Below are positions 24,801 to 34,938 of a stretch of 64,000 nt of DNA, piece after piece. Source of the stretch: Owenia fusiformis (taxonomy: Eukaryota > Annelida > Polychaeta > Sabellida > Oweniidae); NCBI GenBank assembly GCA_903813345.2, contig CAIIXF020000012.1, forward strand, positions 15,060,020 through 15,124,019, read 5' to 3'. Under the pieces are notes generated by a model. That model ran no database searches and was not told where the DNA came from. It saw only the letters and a list, made by a program, of their open reading frames with translations. Every line of letters begins with the position of its first letter. Position 1 is the stretch's first letter. The position numbers were made by a program, and so were the translations under genes.

Positions 24801-27800
24801 GAGTTCCATAACAATATGTCACCACTTGTGGTGATGATATAAAAGTGTTCTATTTGGGAAGAGTTTCACTTACATTTCAAGGCTCATTTAACATTGAGTC
24901 ACTGGGTAATTCGGACTTAATGAAAAACCTCCCAAGCGGAACACTTTTTGTGGTCCCAAGGGTGTTCCACTTACTCTACTGTATTTAAGAATTTTATATC
25001 ATATAATACATGAATCGTAAATTCTAGCTAAGGAATAGTTCATTAAAAATGATATATAGCCACTCTAGATTTAATATTTAGAAGACTAAATAAATTTTGA
25101 AGCTTTAAACCGAAAGTTGAATCTAAAAATGATGTCGAGTATATACTTGAATAATATAAGAAGAAATGAGCTCATAATATAGTATAAGGTATTGCACCTG
25201 TTGCACGAGCTAAAAAAATATTCTTCATACCTCAAGCTACCTACGCTAACGAGATATTTAGAGGTTGCAAAAACATATCAATGCTAGTCTGACGTAGGTG
25301 TATGTTGAAAGAGTATTGGTTATGACAATTCTATGAGATCAACGTCAGTTTGCATTTATAAATACGTGAACAGCTGTATTCAGTAACAACAATAACAATG
25401 TAATTAACTCAAGAGCTAGCTATACATGTATCAGCACTAAGCAGTGATATCGGCATCGTTTGATTTGATTCAAAACCTTATTCAGGTAGCTCTAGGAGTA
25501 AGGTAAAAAAATGGTTTTCCAAGAGATCTCACCTTGATCCATACAGGTATGATATATAACTGAAGAAATATACTGGTTACACAGTATGAGAGGTCTAGCA
25601 TTTAGGTGGGTGCATGAACTTGCATCAGAGGTTTACCCCCCTTGCCCCCCCCCCCCAATTGAAGCACCATGGTTGACAATTTGTAAATGACTATGTGTGT
25701 TAAAATTTCATAATTTCAAAATGAGGAATATTATTAAAATGTATTTTTCTGACCAATTTCAACCTTTCAAAAATTAAAAGGACCCAGTAAAAAAGTGTAT
25801 GGATAGAAAACTGAAAGTCAAACTTCTATACATGAATATGCATGGATACATGTTCCATTAACAGTCTGGTTTCTAGTTTGATTAATTAGAGTCAAATGTT
25901 ACAGATTACAGCCTACTTATGAAACAAGAACAGGGCAACCTAAAAACTAAATACTAAGGCCTAGATAATCCATGCTTACTTATCCTATACTCTTAGCTGG
26001 ATGCTAAGATTGGATTTCATGTGAAATAATTTTTAATTGATATCCCATGTTGCAGTTCGTATTTAAAATTTGAACTTTGAAATAAATCCCAATCTGCTAT
26101 CAACTCTATACAGGTAAATATTAAGTTGATGAAATCTTAACCATCTCAAATGTATGAATAAAATGTTTTGAATATTGATGTGAGTTATTTATTCATTGCC
26201 AGAAAACATATTTTAACAAGGCATTAACATGACAAAATGTCACCACCTAGTTGCTCACAATATTATGAGTTCAAACTTAAGTCGGATTTGAATTTCTGAG
26301 AACTTGTAAAGTCAAATTTGAACTTCTGAAAAGATGTAGATGATTTTGAAAAAAAAATTTGGTCAATTTGAAGCAAGTTGAAAACAGACCTTTTTGACCT
26401 TTTTTTACCTTGAGAAGGTCATTAAAGGTCAAATGTCAAATCTAAAGTCAAATTTGAATTTTTGAGAACATGTAGATGATTTTGAAAAAACAATTAGTCA
26501 ATTTGAAGCAAGTTGAAAAAAGACCTTTTTGACCTTTTTTGACCTTGAGAAGGTCATTGAAGGTCAAATGTCAAATCTAAAGTCAAATCTGAAGTCATAT
26601 TTGAATTTCTGAGAGCATGTAGATGATTTTGAAAAAAAAATTAGTCAATTTGAAGCAAGTTTAAAAAATACCTTTTTGACCTTTTTTGACATTGAGAAGG
26701 TCATTGAAGGTCAAATGTCAAATCTAAAGTCAGATTTGAATTTCTGAGAACATGTAGATGATTTTGAAAAAAAAATTAGTCAATTTGAACCAAGTTGAAA
26801 AAAGACCTTTTTTGACCTTGAGAAGGTCATTGAAGGTCAAATCTAAAGTCATATTTGAATTTCTGAGAACATGTAGATGATTTTGAAAAAAAATTTAGTC
26901 AATTTGAAGCAAGATGAAAAATACCTTTTTGACCTTTTTTGACATTGAGATGGTCATTGAAGGTCAAATGTCAAATCTAAAGTCAGATTTGAATTTCTGA
27001 GAACATGTAGATGATTTTGAAAAAAAAATTTAGTCAATTTGAAGCAAGTTGAAAAAAGACCTTTTTGACCTTTTTTGACTTTGAGAAGGTCATTGAAGGT
27101 CAAATGTCAAATCTTAAGTCAAATCTGAAGTCAGATTTGAATTTCTGAGAACACGTAGATGATTTTGAATAAATTTTTTAGTCAATTTGAAGCAAGTTTA
27201 AAACAGACCTTTTTGACCTTTTTTGACTTTGAGAAGGTCATTGAAGGTCAAATGTCAAATCTTAAGTTAAATCTAAAGTCAGATTTGAATTTCTGAGAAC
27301 ACGTAGATGATTTTGAAAATTTTTTTTAGTCAATTTGAAGCAAGTTGAAAACAGACCTTTTTGACCTTTTTTGACCTTGAGAAGGTAATTGAAGGTCAAA
27401 TGTCAAATCTTAAGTCAGATTTGAATTTCTGAGAACACATAGATGATTTTGAAAAAAAAATTTAGTCAATTTGAAGCAAGTTGAAAAAAGACCTTTTTGA
27501 CCTTTTTTGACTTTGAGAAGGTCATTGAAGGTCAAATGTCAAATCTTAAGTCAAATCTAAAGTCAGATTTGAATTTCTGAGAACACGTAGATGATTTTGA
27601 AAATTTTTTTTAGTCAATTTGAAGCAAGTTGAAAACAGACCTTTTTGACCTTTTTTGACCTTGAGAAGGTCATTGAAGGTCAAATGTCAAATCTTAAGTC
27701 AAATCTTAAGTCAGATTTGAATTTCTGAGAACACGTAGATGATTTTGAAAAAAAATTTAGTCAATTTGAAGCAAGTTGAAAACAGACCTTTTTGACCTTT

Positions 27801-30800
27801 TTTGACCTTGAGAAGGTCATTGAAGGTCAAATGTCAAATCTAAAGTCAGATTTGAAGGTCAAATGTCAAATGTAAAGTCAGATTTGAATTTCTGAGAACA
27901 TGTAGATGATTTTGAAAAAAAATTTAGTCAATGTGAAGCAAGTTGAAAAAAGACCTTTTTGACCTTGAGAAGGTCATTGAAGGTCAAATGTCAAATCTAA
28001 AGTCAGATTTGAACTTCTGAGAACATGTAGATGATTTAGAAAAAAATTGAAGTCAGTCTAAACAGTATTTGTTAAGTTATAGGAAGTTGTAAGAAATTGT
28101 TACAGACGCCGGATGCCAACCGTCGGACGCCAACCACCGGACGCCAACCACCGGACACCAACCGCCGGACGCCAACCGCCAAATGCCAACCGCCGTCGCA
28201 AAAAAACGGAGACCATAACAATATGTCACCACTTTTGGTGGTGACATAAATAGTGCCATTATCTTTTAACTACTCGTACTTATACATACTCAGATTATAA
28301 ACAAAATAAACAAGGTATCAACATGACAAAATGTCACCACGCTTGTAAGTTATTGCAAATTGGTATCCATAAAAAAGTTGGAGACTATAACATTATGTCA
28401 ACACTTTTGGTGGTGACATAACGTGGCTATTAATGCTTTTAGCAGTCACAATGACATGTGTGTTGTATTACTTGTGCAATGAATAAATAACTTAATAAAA
28501 AAAACATAAAAATACACCAAAGAATTTTAATGAGTGTATATTAAGGATTTTGCAGTGTTCAAAGATATCTCAGATTCTGTTTCTGGTTTCTTCCTTAACC
28601 TATGTCTGTCTTGATAGTTGCACTACACAAAAATTAGATAAATAAAAAATACTGTCAGATAAATGGGGTTAGAGCGACCAATATGTCATACTAATCCAGA
28701 ATTCACCCACAAGCCGATCCAGCCAGCCAGCTAGAGATCGATTTTGTGTTTGTAATACTGGGATTCTACATATTCCTGGAGACCTAACTGACTTTGGTAA
28801 TCAATTCAAATTCTGGATAGAGTGGAAAAGAATAAAGTAAACAGGATTTCGTCAGTAACTTAATCATAAAAATACAGTAAATCTTCATCTTGCCAACTGT
28901 CAATCTTATCAAATCTTATTGTTTCACTAGACACATGATGTCATGGGTGGCAAAGAAAAGTGATGTCTTAATTTATCATGGTAGCTTGTTGCATATTAAG
29001 TAATAAGCATAGGTGAATATGAGAAATGCCAAACAATCAGGAAATTCAGTGAAATATGGTGAAATGACAACCAAAATTATCCTTTTTTTATTACAAGCAT
29101 AGATCTAGCTTTCTTGAAAAGTGGTAAGAGTAGATTGGACATAGCGCAAGCGAGCGAAGGTACAGTAAAACTGATACATCTGAACACCTCTCTAATCTCA
29201 TCAGACACATCTCTCAATGTGATCACGTTTAGCCCCCATTCTCAACCTACTAGAGGTTACCATGTTCAAACCCTTTTGAGTATAAACACCTGTCAATCTG
29301 AACACTTTTTGCCAGTCCAAGTTGTGATCTGATTAGACAGGTTTTACTGTTATGATGTTTTCACAGTGAGTATGGATGACAGAAAAGATGAAATGAAAAA
29401 GTGAATAATGAACCATCCTTGGCCCAAGAGAAATTCACTGCATTACATTACATGAGCTGCTATGAAAGCAGTGAAGGACCGATCTTGACTGGAGTGATTG
29501 CAACTTAACATACTTTGCCTATCTTAAAGCAAAAACAGACAGACAAGTGTGGGATAACAATAGCTCACAATGAGCTAAAAATATTCAGAATGCCAAAATC
29601 AGTATGAACTCAACTTGACTTGTAAGTCTGGACCCCGTGCTTTCTTTACCCACTTGTGTGTGAGAAGATGTGGAGGCAAGTAGTGGGAGGGGAGAGGAGG
29701 TTACAAGGGCTTGTTGCTAGACTAGACTTGCTAATGTTATGATAAAATCATTTTTTATTCTGAACTTGTCTGTAATCAAGTTCTACTCATGTAATTCTCA
29801 TCCATCACCAGGATACACATACCAAGCCAACAGGACCAAATATTATGAAAGTAGGTTTAGATCATCTTGATACATAATTTGTGTTATAACACCTTGGAAG
29901 TCGAAGATGGTTTTAGATGCTAAGTCATATATGTATATGGATTAATTAATAACTTTGTGATGCATAACCTTGCTACTACCATCCTCCAACTGCAGGGCTC
30001 CAGACATCATTTTCTCTATTCAAAAACAGAGATCCTCTGGACATGTGGTTGTCTTCCTACTGACACCATACAGAATAAAGACACTTCAACTTGAATTTCA
30101 AAGGAGGATAAAAATTCTATATGAGCCAAAAAACAAACCGGCTTGCCGCTTTCTGTGAAATTATTTTTACCCAGCAATTGACCTTCAATTCACAGTTGGA
30201 GTAGAAACAGGTTATGATTATGGCCCATCTGAATTCCAACTAAACTTGGCTGTCTTCCAATGCCTCCACTTAATGTAAATGTAAAAGCAAAATGGATAAG
30301 TTTAAAATCTAAAATAGTGAGAAAACAAATGAAGAAAAAAACACAAAAACATGTTGGTCATAAATTTTGTTCATAAATGTATTGAAATGAAAAAAAAGAT
30401 ATTTCACTCAACTAAATAAAAGAATGAGTGAGATCTGCATAAACAGTGATGAATTTTTAGGATCAGGAATAACATGATTAAGGCTTTATGTTGGATAAAG
30501 TAGGAGTATCTTGGCTTGTATTACAACAGTAATTAGAAGGAGGAAGTTTCAATAAATGCCAAAGTACCCGAAGCTGTTTCATTTGAAGGGTACCCTGAGC
30601 TCAGCATGTACATTATAAGATTAGCCTCTGATTACGAGCAATCATGTAACAGTTTGACATTTGACCAATCTGGACATATTGCATGCAGACACAAAGCATC
30701 AACATGCAAAATGCCACCACTTGCCATTTGTTACAGATGCTAACTACTGAACACCAACCTCCAAAAATCAAACACAAACCACTAAACAATGTCCTGCTTT

Positions 30801-32592
30801 AACCACTTTAACCACTTCTGGTGCTGACAAAGATTAGATTCACTTATTCAGATCCATGACCATGGGTCTGAAATGACAGTCTCTGATTGGCTAGGGGAGT
30901 CCAGAGGTTTTCCAACAATTATTTAAGAGTATACAGAGACCATCTCTCTTGCATTGGGTAATCTGATAGAGACCAACCAGATGCAAAATCAACCTGCTGT
31001 TTTTCACAAAAATAAACACCAAATATGAAATACAAATCATCACAAATATGTAACTTCTGAGGAAAAATGATTCAGGAACCACTTAACAGCATTGGTACCT
31101 GACATCTAGGATTTCAAAGTTTTGAAAATAAAACTGGTTAATGAGTAAGGTTACCTGACTTAACACAGAACTTCATACAAGCATAACTTTTAAGCATTGC
31201 TCAAACTAGAAAATCAATTACCCTACATAGTCATAAATCCCACTGAACAAAACATATTCAATTAAATAATCACACATTTTGAGCGTTTTTGATAGAAGTA
31301 ACGAGGCAGTAATAGTATATTCTTCGAGCAAAAACTATTTCTGGACATATTATTCAATTATGAATATTTAAATCATTCTTGATCAGAGATTGTAAGCGTC
31401 TGATTAAGAACATACAGTACCTGTAAACATCATTTCATCTCATAAAAACCAACAATCATGATTGAATAAACAACTTAACAACATTCAATGGATATAACCC
31501 TTTTATCACAATAATGTATGAAGCCCATTAGACTATAGAGTATAGAAACATAAATAAACATGGCATTAACAATTACAAAATATCACATCCCACATATGAC
31601 ATTTTATTGTAGATGCCATTTGCAAATGCCATAGATCAACATAAAACGGCAGCCACAAAAAACAATGGCTGTAACAATGAATCTGTCACCACTAATAAAA
31701 TTTAACAGCATCTTTGAGCCATGAGATTTTAACTTTGTTAAGGTGTTCCAGTGTGACATGGCTAATACCATGAAATTAGGAACAGATTCTGAAGAATTAC
31801 TTCTTGAAGAATACATCTTGGAAAGTTGGAAAACATTAAGGTTGATATAATTATAAGCCCCTACTTAGCATTTGGTTTATATTTAACAAAAATGTAATTA
31901 AATTCAGTAAGGCTCACTGGTAAGTAAAACAAGTGCAAAACAGGTGGAAAATGTAATATCCGTTGAAAACAAAAACATATAAGGGTTTATATTAATTGAG
32001 AAAATGGAATGTGAATAGTGCTTCACAAGTAGTCAAGTTTGATGTCTACTATCTTCAAATGGAAGAACTGAATGCTGGTCCAGAGTTTGGGAAGGGAGGG
32101 ATGGATTACACAAACTTTCCTAAACATTCCTTTGCTTTAGGTGTATACTAAGACCATGCAACATTAAAACAATAAGTATGTTAAGGAAAATAATCTGCAC
32201 CAGATGGTTGGTAGTGAGGAATTGTGTTCTGCACAGTAAAACATATATATATATATTGAACAATTTTGCCTGCAGAAAGGGTAATTCATACAGAAGTCAG
32301 TAGAGGATGTGCGGAGGAGGGGTGTCCACAAGAGACAGGTGTTCAGTAGAGAGAGGTGTTCATAAGACAGGTTTTACTTCATTGGCACCTCCACTTTATA
32401 TAAAACTTTCGAAAGCTGCCCCTCAAGTAAATTAGTGCCAGTACTGGACAAGTACTAGTGGGGATGGGAGGGAGGGGGGAGAATATATACTTACTTTCCT
32501 AAGACCTCCTTTGGTTCATACTTTGCGTAGAACTCCTTTGCGAGTGATGCATCAGGGAGGTCGTAATCCTCTTCCATATCGGTTATAGCCAT
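15644..32592 (-). CDS. PHKG: Phosphorylase kinase catalytic gamma subunit, first two coding exons (partial gene)
   Basis: PHKG is the catalytic subunit of the phosphorylase kinase holoenzyme, which phosphorylates glycogen phosphorylase in the cytosol to start glycogen breakdown. Coding exons are 32592-32495 and 15819-15644. Exon 1 (32 codons plus 2 bases) ends with FYAKYEPKEVLG, matching the vertebrate FYENYEPKEILG. Exon 2 continues in phase with KGISSVVRRC, the glycine-rich loop (vertebrate RGVSSVVRRC), then EYAVKIMDV with the ATP-binding Lys at residue 54, and KKEINIL with the likely helix-C Glu at residue 78. The HRD and DFG exons were not found in the window. GT donors and AG acceptors are clear. 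The intron is 16.7 kb. It is head to head with HPS4. Confidence 0.88.
15820..16439. other. PHKG intron 1, no element resolved
   Basis: Contains two G runs near 16003-16035 in low-complexity sequence. The two minus-strand proline-rich frames here come from those runs. Confidence 0.5.
16440..16610. mobile_element. Pogo-like MITE fragment
   Basis: Carries the family phrases 'ctctaatccgaacacctctc', 'ccttgaaatgtgaacacct' and 'tctgaacacttt', which recur in copies near 29163, 39871 and 52136. Both terminal ends are worn. Confidence 0.5.
16611..18615. other. PHKG intron 1, no element resolved
   Basis: A plus-strand open stretch at 17575-17889 with no known domain is the longest frame here; it lacks convincing splice sites. 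Otherwise AT-rich. Confidence 0.4.
18616..18690 (-). repeat. tRNA-like fragment (possible SINE head or tRNA relic)
   Basis: The minus strand reads GGGTTCAAATCCCTCCGGTGG, a strong pol III B box followed by an acceptor-like end. A matching A box and 5' acceptor arm are not evident, so a working tRNA is unlikely. Confidence 0.4.
18691..19281. other. PHKG intron 1, no element resolved
   Basis: AT-rich, nothing recognised. Confidence 0.45.
19282..19520. mobile_element. TA-flanked MITE (CAGTGAAAC ends)
   Basis: Starts CAGTGAAACC after TA and ends TTTCACTG before TA. The inside holds 'acaacgaacacc' and 'aaagtgaacacac', similar in style to the pogo-like family. Confidence 0.6.
19951..20228. repeat. 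Tandem array, about 60-bp unit, left part
   Basis: About four to five copies built on 'ttagattgcttgttgattaa' followed by 'gagccatcatgc' and a C run. The array is interrupted by an insertion at 20229 and continues from 21071. Confidence 0.85.
20229..21070. mobile_element. TIR element inserted in the 60-bp array
   Basis: Left end 'ctgtgttctccctga' and right end 'ttagggagaacactgg' are inverted, and the array unit resumes directly with 'atcatgcccc', so the host sequence is split mid-unit. Inside are a GC-rich head ('gtggcgctcgcgccacgc') and a perfect 32-bp palindrome around 20846-20877 centred on 'gtaattac'. No transposase frame. Confidence 0.75.
21071..21420. repeat. Tandem array, about 60-bp unit, right part
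   Basis: Continues the same unit for about five to six copies; C runs of 7-14 bases vary between units, and the last units are degenerate. Confidence 0.85.
21421..23526. other. PHKG intron 1, no gene recognised
   Basis: C run at 21484-21500. The phrase 'taaattcatctctctggtaatg' near 21829 resembles the left edge of the Penelope-like insertion at 43763, perhaps a short remnant. A 102-codon frame at 23023-23331 has no recognisable domain. Confidence 0.4.
23527..23612 (-). mobile_element. Fragment of the CCCACCGAAC repeat family
   Basis: Minus strand begins TCCCACCAAACAAAGATGG and runs to 'gtccgtttgtctgtccgtcc', matching the head of the element at 48780 (CCCACCGAAC, then repeated 'gtccgtcc'). 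Confidence 0.6.
23613..24655. other. PHKG intron 1; possible worn repeat of the TGTTCTCC family
   Basis: From 24061 'gtgctctcctcagg...gtgcgtgcaaaattctaat' resembles the repeat at 42463. C runs at 24215-24227 and 24376-24388. Otherwise nothing seen. Confidence 0.4.
24656..24981. mobile_element. Pogo-like MITE interrupted by a hairpin-ended element
   Basis: Flanked by TA on both sides, with ends CAGTAGACC and CTACTG. The right part, 'gtgttctatttgggaag', matches the intact copy at 58722. The left and right halves join if 24679-24842 is left out. Confidence 0.65.
24679..24842 (+). mobile_element. Hairpin-ended repeat (Helentron/pearl-like), short copy
   Basis: Begins 'aacaaggcattaacatg', has 'accaccaaacaacaactgcc' inside and ends 'atgtcaccacttgtggtgatg', a hairpin. 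Sits inside a pogo-like MITE and so is younger than it. The resemblance to mollusc pearl or HINE elements is an inference from structure. Confidence 0.6.
24984..26214. other. PHKG intron 1, no gene recognised
   Basis: AT-rich with a C run at 25645-25655. No bounded element seen. Confidence 0.45.
26215..28250 (+). mobile_element. Hairpin-ended element with a large minisatellite core
   Basis: Same family as 24679: start 'aacaaggcattaacatg', end 'atgtcaccac' + 'ttttg' + 'gtggtgacat', a perfect hairpin. Between them lies a roughly 1.8-kb tandem array and then several copies of 'gccggacgccaacc'. Central tandem cores between short conserved ends are known from pearl/HINE elements of bivalves; membership here is an inference. 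No Rep/helicase gene. Confidence 0.7.
26280..28040. repeat. Minisatellite, about 13 copies of a 120-165 bp unit
   Basis: Each unit holds 'ctgagaacatgtagatgatt', an A-rich stretch, 'gtcaatttgaagcaagttga', 'gacctttttgacc' and 'gagaaggtcattgaaggtca'. Units differ mainly in A-run length and in how many 'gtcaaatctaaa' sub-repeats they carry. No open frame is kept across units. Confidence 0.9.
28309..28421 (+). mobile_element. Hairpin-ended repeat, minimal copy
   Basis: Only 58 bp after the minisatellite copy. Start 'aacaaggtatcaacatgac', end 'atgtcaacacttttggtggtg'. Lacks the tandem core. Confidence 0.6.
28422..29162. other. PHKG intron 1, no gene recognised
   Basis: AT-rich; nothing bounded seen. 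Confidence 0.45.
29163..29349. mobile_element. Pogo-like MITE, complete-looking copy
   Basis: Ends CAGTAAAACT and GTTTTACTG are inverted. Internal phrases 'tctgaacacctctctaatct' and 'aatctgaacactttttgcc' define the family. Non-coding. Confidence 0.65.
29350..30692. other. PHKG intron 1, no gene recognised
   Basis: Mixed composition; a 62-codon plus-strand frame at 29970 has no recognised domain. Confidence 0.4.
30693..30830 (+). mobile_element. Hairpin-ended repeat, diverged copy
   Basis: 'aaagcatcaacatgcaaaat' start, 'ttgttacagatgctaac' and 'gaacaccaacc' inside, and a worn 3' end 'accacttctggtgctgac'. Confidence 0.5.
30831..31557. other. PHKG intron 1, no gene recognised
   Basis: AT-rich; nothing bounded seen. 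Confidence 0.45.
31558..31705 (+). mobile_element. Hairpin-ended repeat, diverged copy
   Basis: 'catggcattaacaattac' start and 'ctgtcaccactaata' end, with 'tgtagatgccatttgc' inside. The oldest-looking of five copies. Confidence 0.4.
31706..32232. other. PHKG intron 1, no gene recognised
   Basis: Nothing recognised. Confidence 0.45.
32233..32379. mobile_element. Pogo-like MITE fragment next to PHKG exon 1
   Basis: Left 'cacagtaaaac', a short AT run, then 'gaggggtgtccacaa', 'gagaggtgttcataagac' and right 'aggttttact'. About 115 bp downstream of the exon 1 donor. Confidence 0.55.
32495..32592 (-). CDS. PHKG: PHKG coding exon 1
   Basis: 98 bp from ATG to a GTAAGT donor. Begins MAITDMEEDYDLPDASLAKE and continues into FYAKYEPKEVLG. 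The ATG is chosen because it gives a start very like vertebrate PHKG in length and sequence. It ends two bases into a codon, matching the one-base start of exon 2. Confidence 0.88.
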
Positions 32593-34268
32593 TCCTTACT
32601 AATACCCGGCAACGACACAATCAACGACAAGTTGTAACCATTGTAAGTTGAGACAGCTATTTTGATTGGTTAATACAGTATTCAAATCCGTAAATTTGTT
32701 GATATATAATCCAAGATTGACAGTTGAATCCTTTTGATTGGTTGGTTGATCCCAGTTTGGAGGTAAATCCAAAATTAGGCTACTACAGTGGAGATATCAA
32801 ATCTGTATAGTATTTAGAATTAATCCTGTTGAAATACACTAGCCATGATGTTGTTTCCTTGACTACACATAGAAGTAAAGATCTGAAAGTACAAAAATGT
32901 GACTTTAGACTGTGTTTACAAGTTGTAAGTACAAAAATGTGCAAGGTTAGGTCACAAGTTATTCTCTGCTTAAGTTCTCCTAAAAAAGAACAAGAATAGA
33001 TTATCAGACTTTTTTCTTATTTAACTCTTAAATCATAAATCGATGTATCATAATAAAACAAGGGAAAATATTTACAAGATAAAGACCAGATAAATCAACA
33101 GTTTGATAAGTAAAGTTTGAGGATTAAACGAATACAAGTTTGTAAGGGCCCATGCTTGCGGTGCTTGCCTTATTTATTGCTACAAATGAAAGTACAATGT
33201 GCACTGAACGGGTATTAACATTATTACTAACTACTAAAACTGACTGCCAAAATTATCATATATTTGCGCTATAGGAAATGACTATATCATACATTCACTT
33301 AAAAAATATCTTTATCCTTCCATGCATCAACATGTATAGGCAAGGTTGAGACTTCAATATTTTAAAAATAATTGAGTTGTCAAATTTCCCCTCAAGGTTG
33401 TCATATTTGCCACCCCTATACTCAGAGTCACTTTAATTTAAGTCAGATTTTCATACCTAGGAAATCCAAAATGACCTGCTATGTTCATGTAAGAGTTGCT
33501 ATATGACAGGGATTATTTGAGTAAAATGCCTTGCGACTTAATTATTTATAATGGCGAGACTAGGAGACATATAATTGCATGTAGATTGTAGTGATGAAAA
33601 GACATCTGAAATTATTTTGCACGATTGAATCAAAATATGCTTCATTGTCAAAGGATAACACCTCATAAGCCCCGTGACTAATTGTTGTGATGAAAAGACA
33701 ACTGAAATTATTTTGAACAATTGAATTAAAATAAGCATCATCTACTGCAGGATAACATCTATTCATAAGCCCAATAACTCATTCTGATTGATCAGAGTTC
33801 TTTCTTATATAATATTTGTATATTCCAAGGGAAAAGGTGATAATTCAAATGGCTGTTTGCTTAAAACTCTTTTGATTATGATGCTCAGTGGTAAACCTTT
33901 TGCTGATCATGTTAAATCCACATGCTATTTTGATGATACAATGTGACATTTCATCTTTGTTGAACAATGAATACTGATCTAATATCATTAAACTATTGAC
34001 ATTGGGGAGATCATATCTTTTACTGTTTAAGGGTGTTATGACCCTGATGTTCATGCAGGAATTTCAATAATTCATCCTTTGAAATAAAAACTGCACTCAA
34101 TACCTTTTAAAGAATATAAAATCATGTAGCATCAAATTGAATTTTTTTATATATGTTTTATATAAATGAGTCATGGGTAATGTGGGATCTACACCCCCGT
34201 GAAGAAACGAAAATTGAATAAATGGAAATGCAAGGTCAGAATTCACTCAATGCCAAGTATGTTACCAT
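32593..34268. other. Intergenic region between PHKG and HPS4, PHKG-proximal part
   Basis: Should hold the PHKG 5' UTR and promoter, but no clear TATA, CpG-rich block or transcription start is seen. A near-duplicated phrase with 'gatgaaaagaca.ctgaaatt' occurs at 33593 and 33690, a diverged tandem duplication of about 97 bp. Confidence 0.4.
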
Positions 34269-34558
34269 GACGCCCTTGGGTGGGCCCAGAAAAAAAAATT
34301 TGGCCCAATAAAAATTTTGGGCCAAAAAAGGCCTTAAGGCCCCAAAAAGTCGGCCTTTTTGGTCATTACTGGGCCTTTTAAGGCCTTATTTTTTAAATTC
34401 AGGCCAAATTTTGAAGAAAATGGGCCTCAAAATTTCAAAATTTGGGCCCACTTTTGCGTTTTAGGGGCCCAAAATTTTTTTCCGCGCAATCGCGGACGTT
34501 TTTTTCTCTGACCTGAAATTTGGGCCCCCCCCTTGTTGGTTCCCAGATCCGCCCCTGT
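34269..34558 (-). mobile_element. GGGGCGGATC repeat family copy
   Basis: Right end reads 'gttcccagatccgcccctg', the complement of the start of the copy at 50066. The interior is rich in 'ggcc' and 'aaaatttgggcc' phrases. No coding content. Confidence 0.55.
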
Positions 34559-34618
34559 GACGTGAATCAAAATTTATTGTAGCATCAATATAATGTTAAT
34601 TAATTATATGTCCACCAA

Positions 34619-34938
34619 CTATGGCTCATTGGCAGAGTCAAGGTAACTACTATTGCTTAACCTCGGGTTCGATTCCTGCTTCAGTAAAGTTTGTATGTGC
34701 ATTGTATAATTCTGGGTGTTTGACTGAGTGGTCCATGACTCATATAAAAGGCTGTGGTGTGTACTTGTATGTATGTGTAGTAGTGTGTACAGCTGCACAC
34801 AAAAGAAAACAGGGCTCCTCCAAGGAGGGGTTTCTGGCTCTGTCTTCGAGTGTAAAATATGTCAACTACGGAGATATCAATGAGGTATTGCTCGCCAAAT
34901 ATGGCGGTAACCAAGAAACAATTACAAGTGCAATATAA
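34619..34938 (+). mobile_element. tRNA-derived SINE-like element
   Basis: Starts with an A-box-like 'tggcagagtcaagg' and, about 40 bp on, a good B box in 'cgggttcgattcctgc'. A body of some 250 bp follows. The two boxes at tRNA spacing followed by unrelated sequence are the mark of a tRNA SINE. The plus and minus open frames across it (105 and 77 codons) are then incidental. Right edge uncertain. Confidence 0.5.

Noticed and set aside
26280-28040. CRISPR-like array
   Set aside because: Units are 120-165 bp, contiguous and without unique spacers, in a eukaryotic intron; it is a minisatellite.
34621-34938. 105-codon open frame beginning MAHWQSQGNYYCL
   Set aside because: Its first 60 bp are pol III A and B boxes of a tRNA-derived SINE, so coding is incidental.
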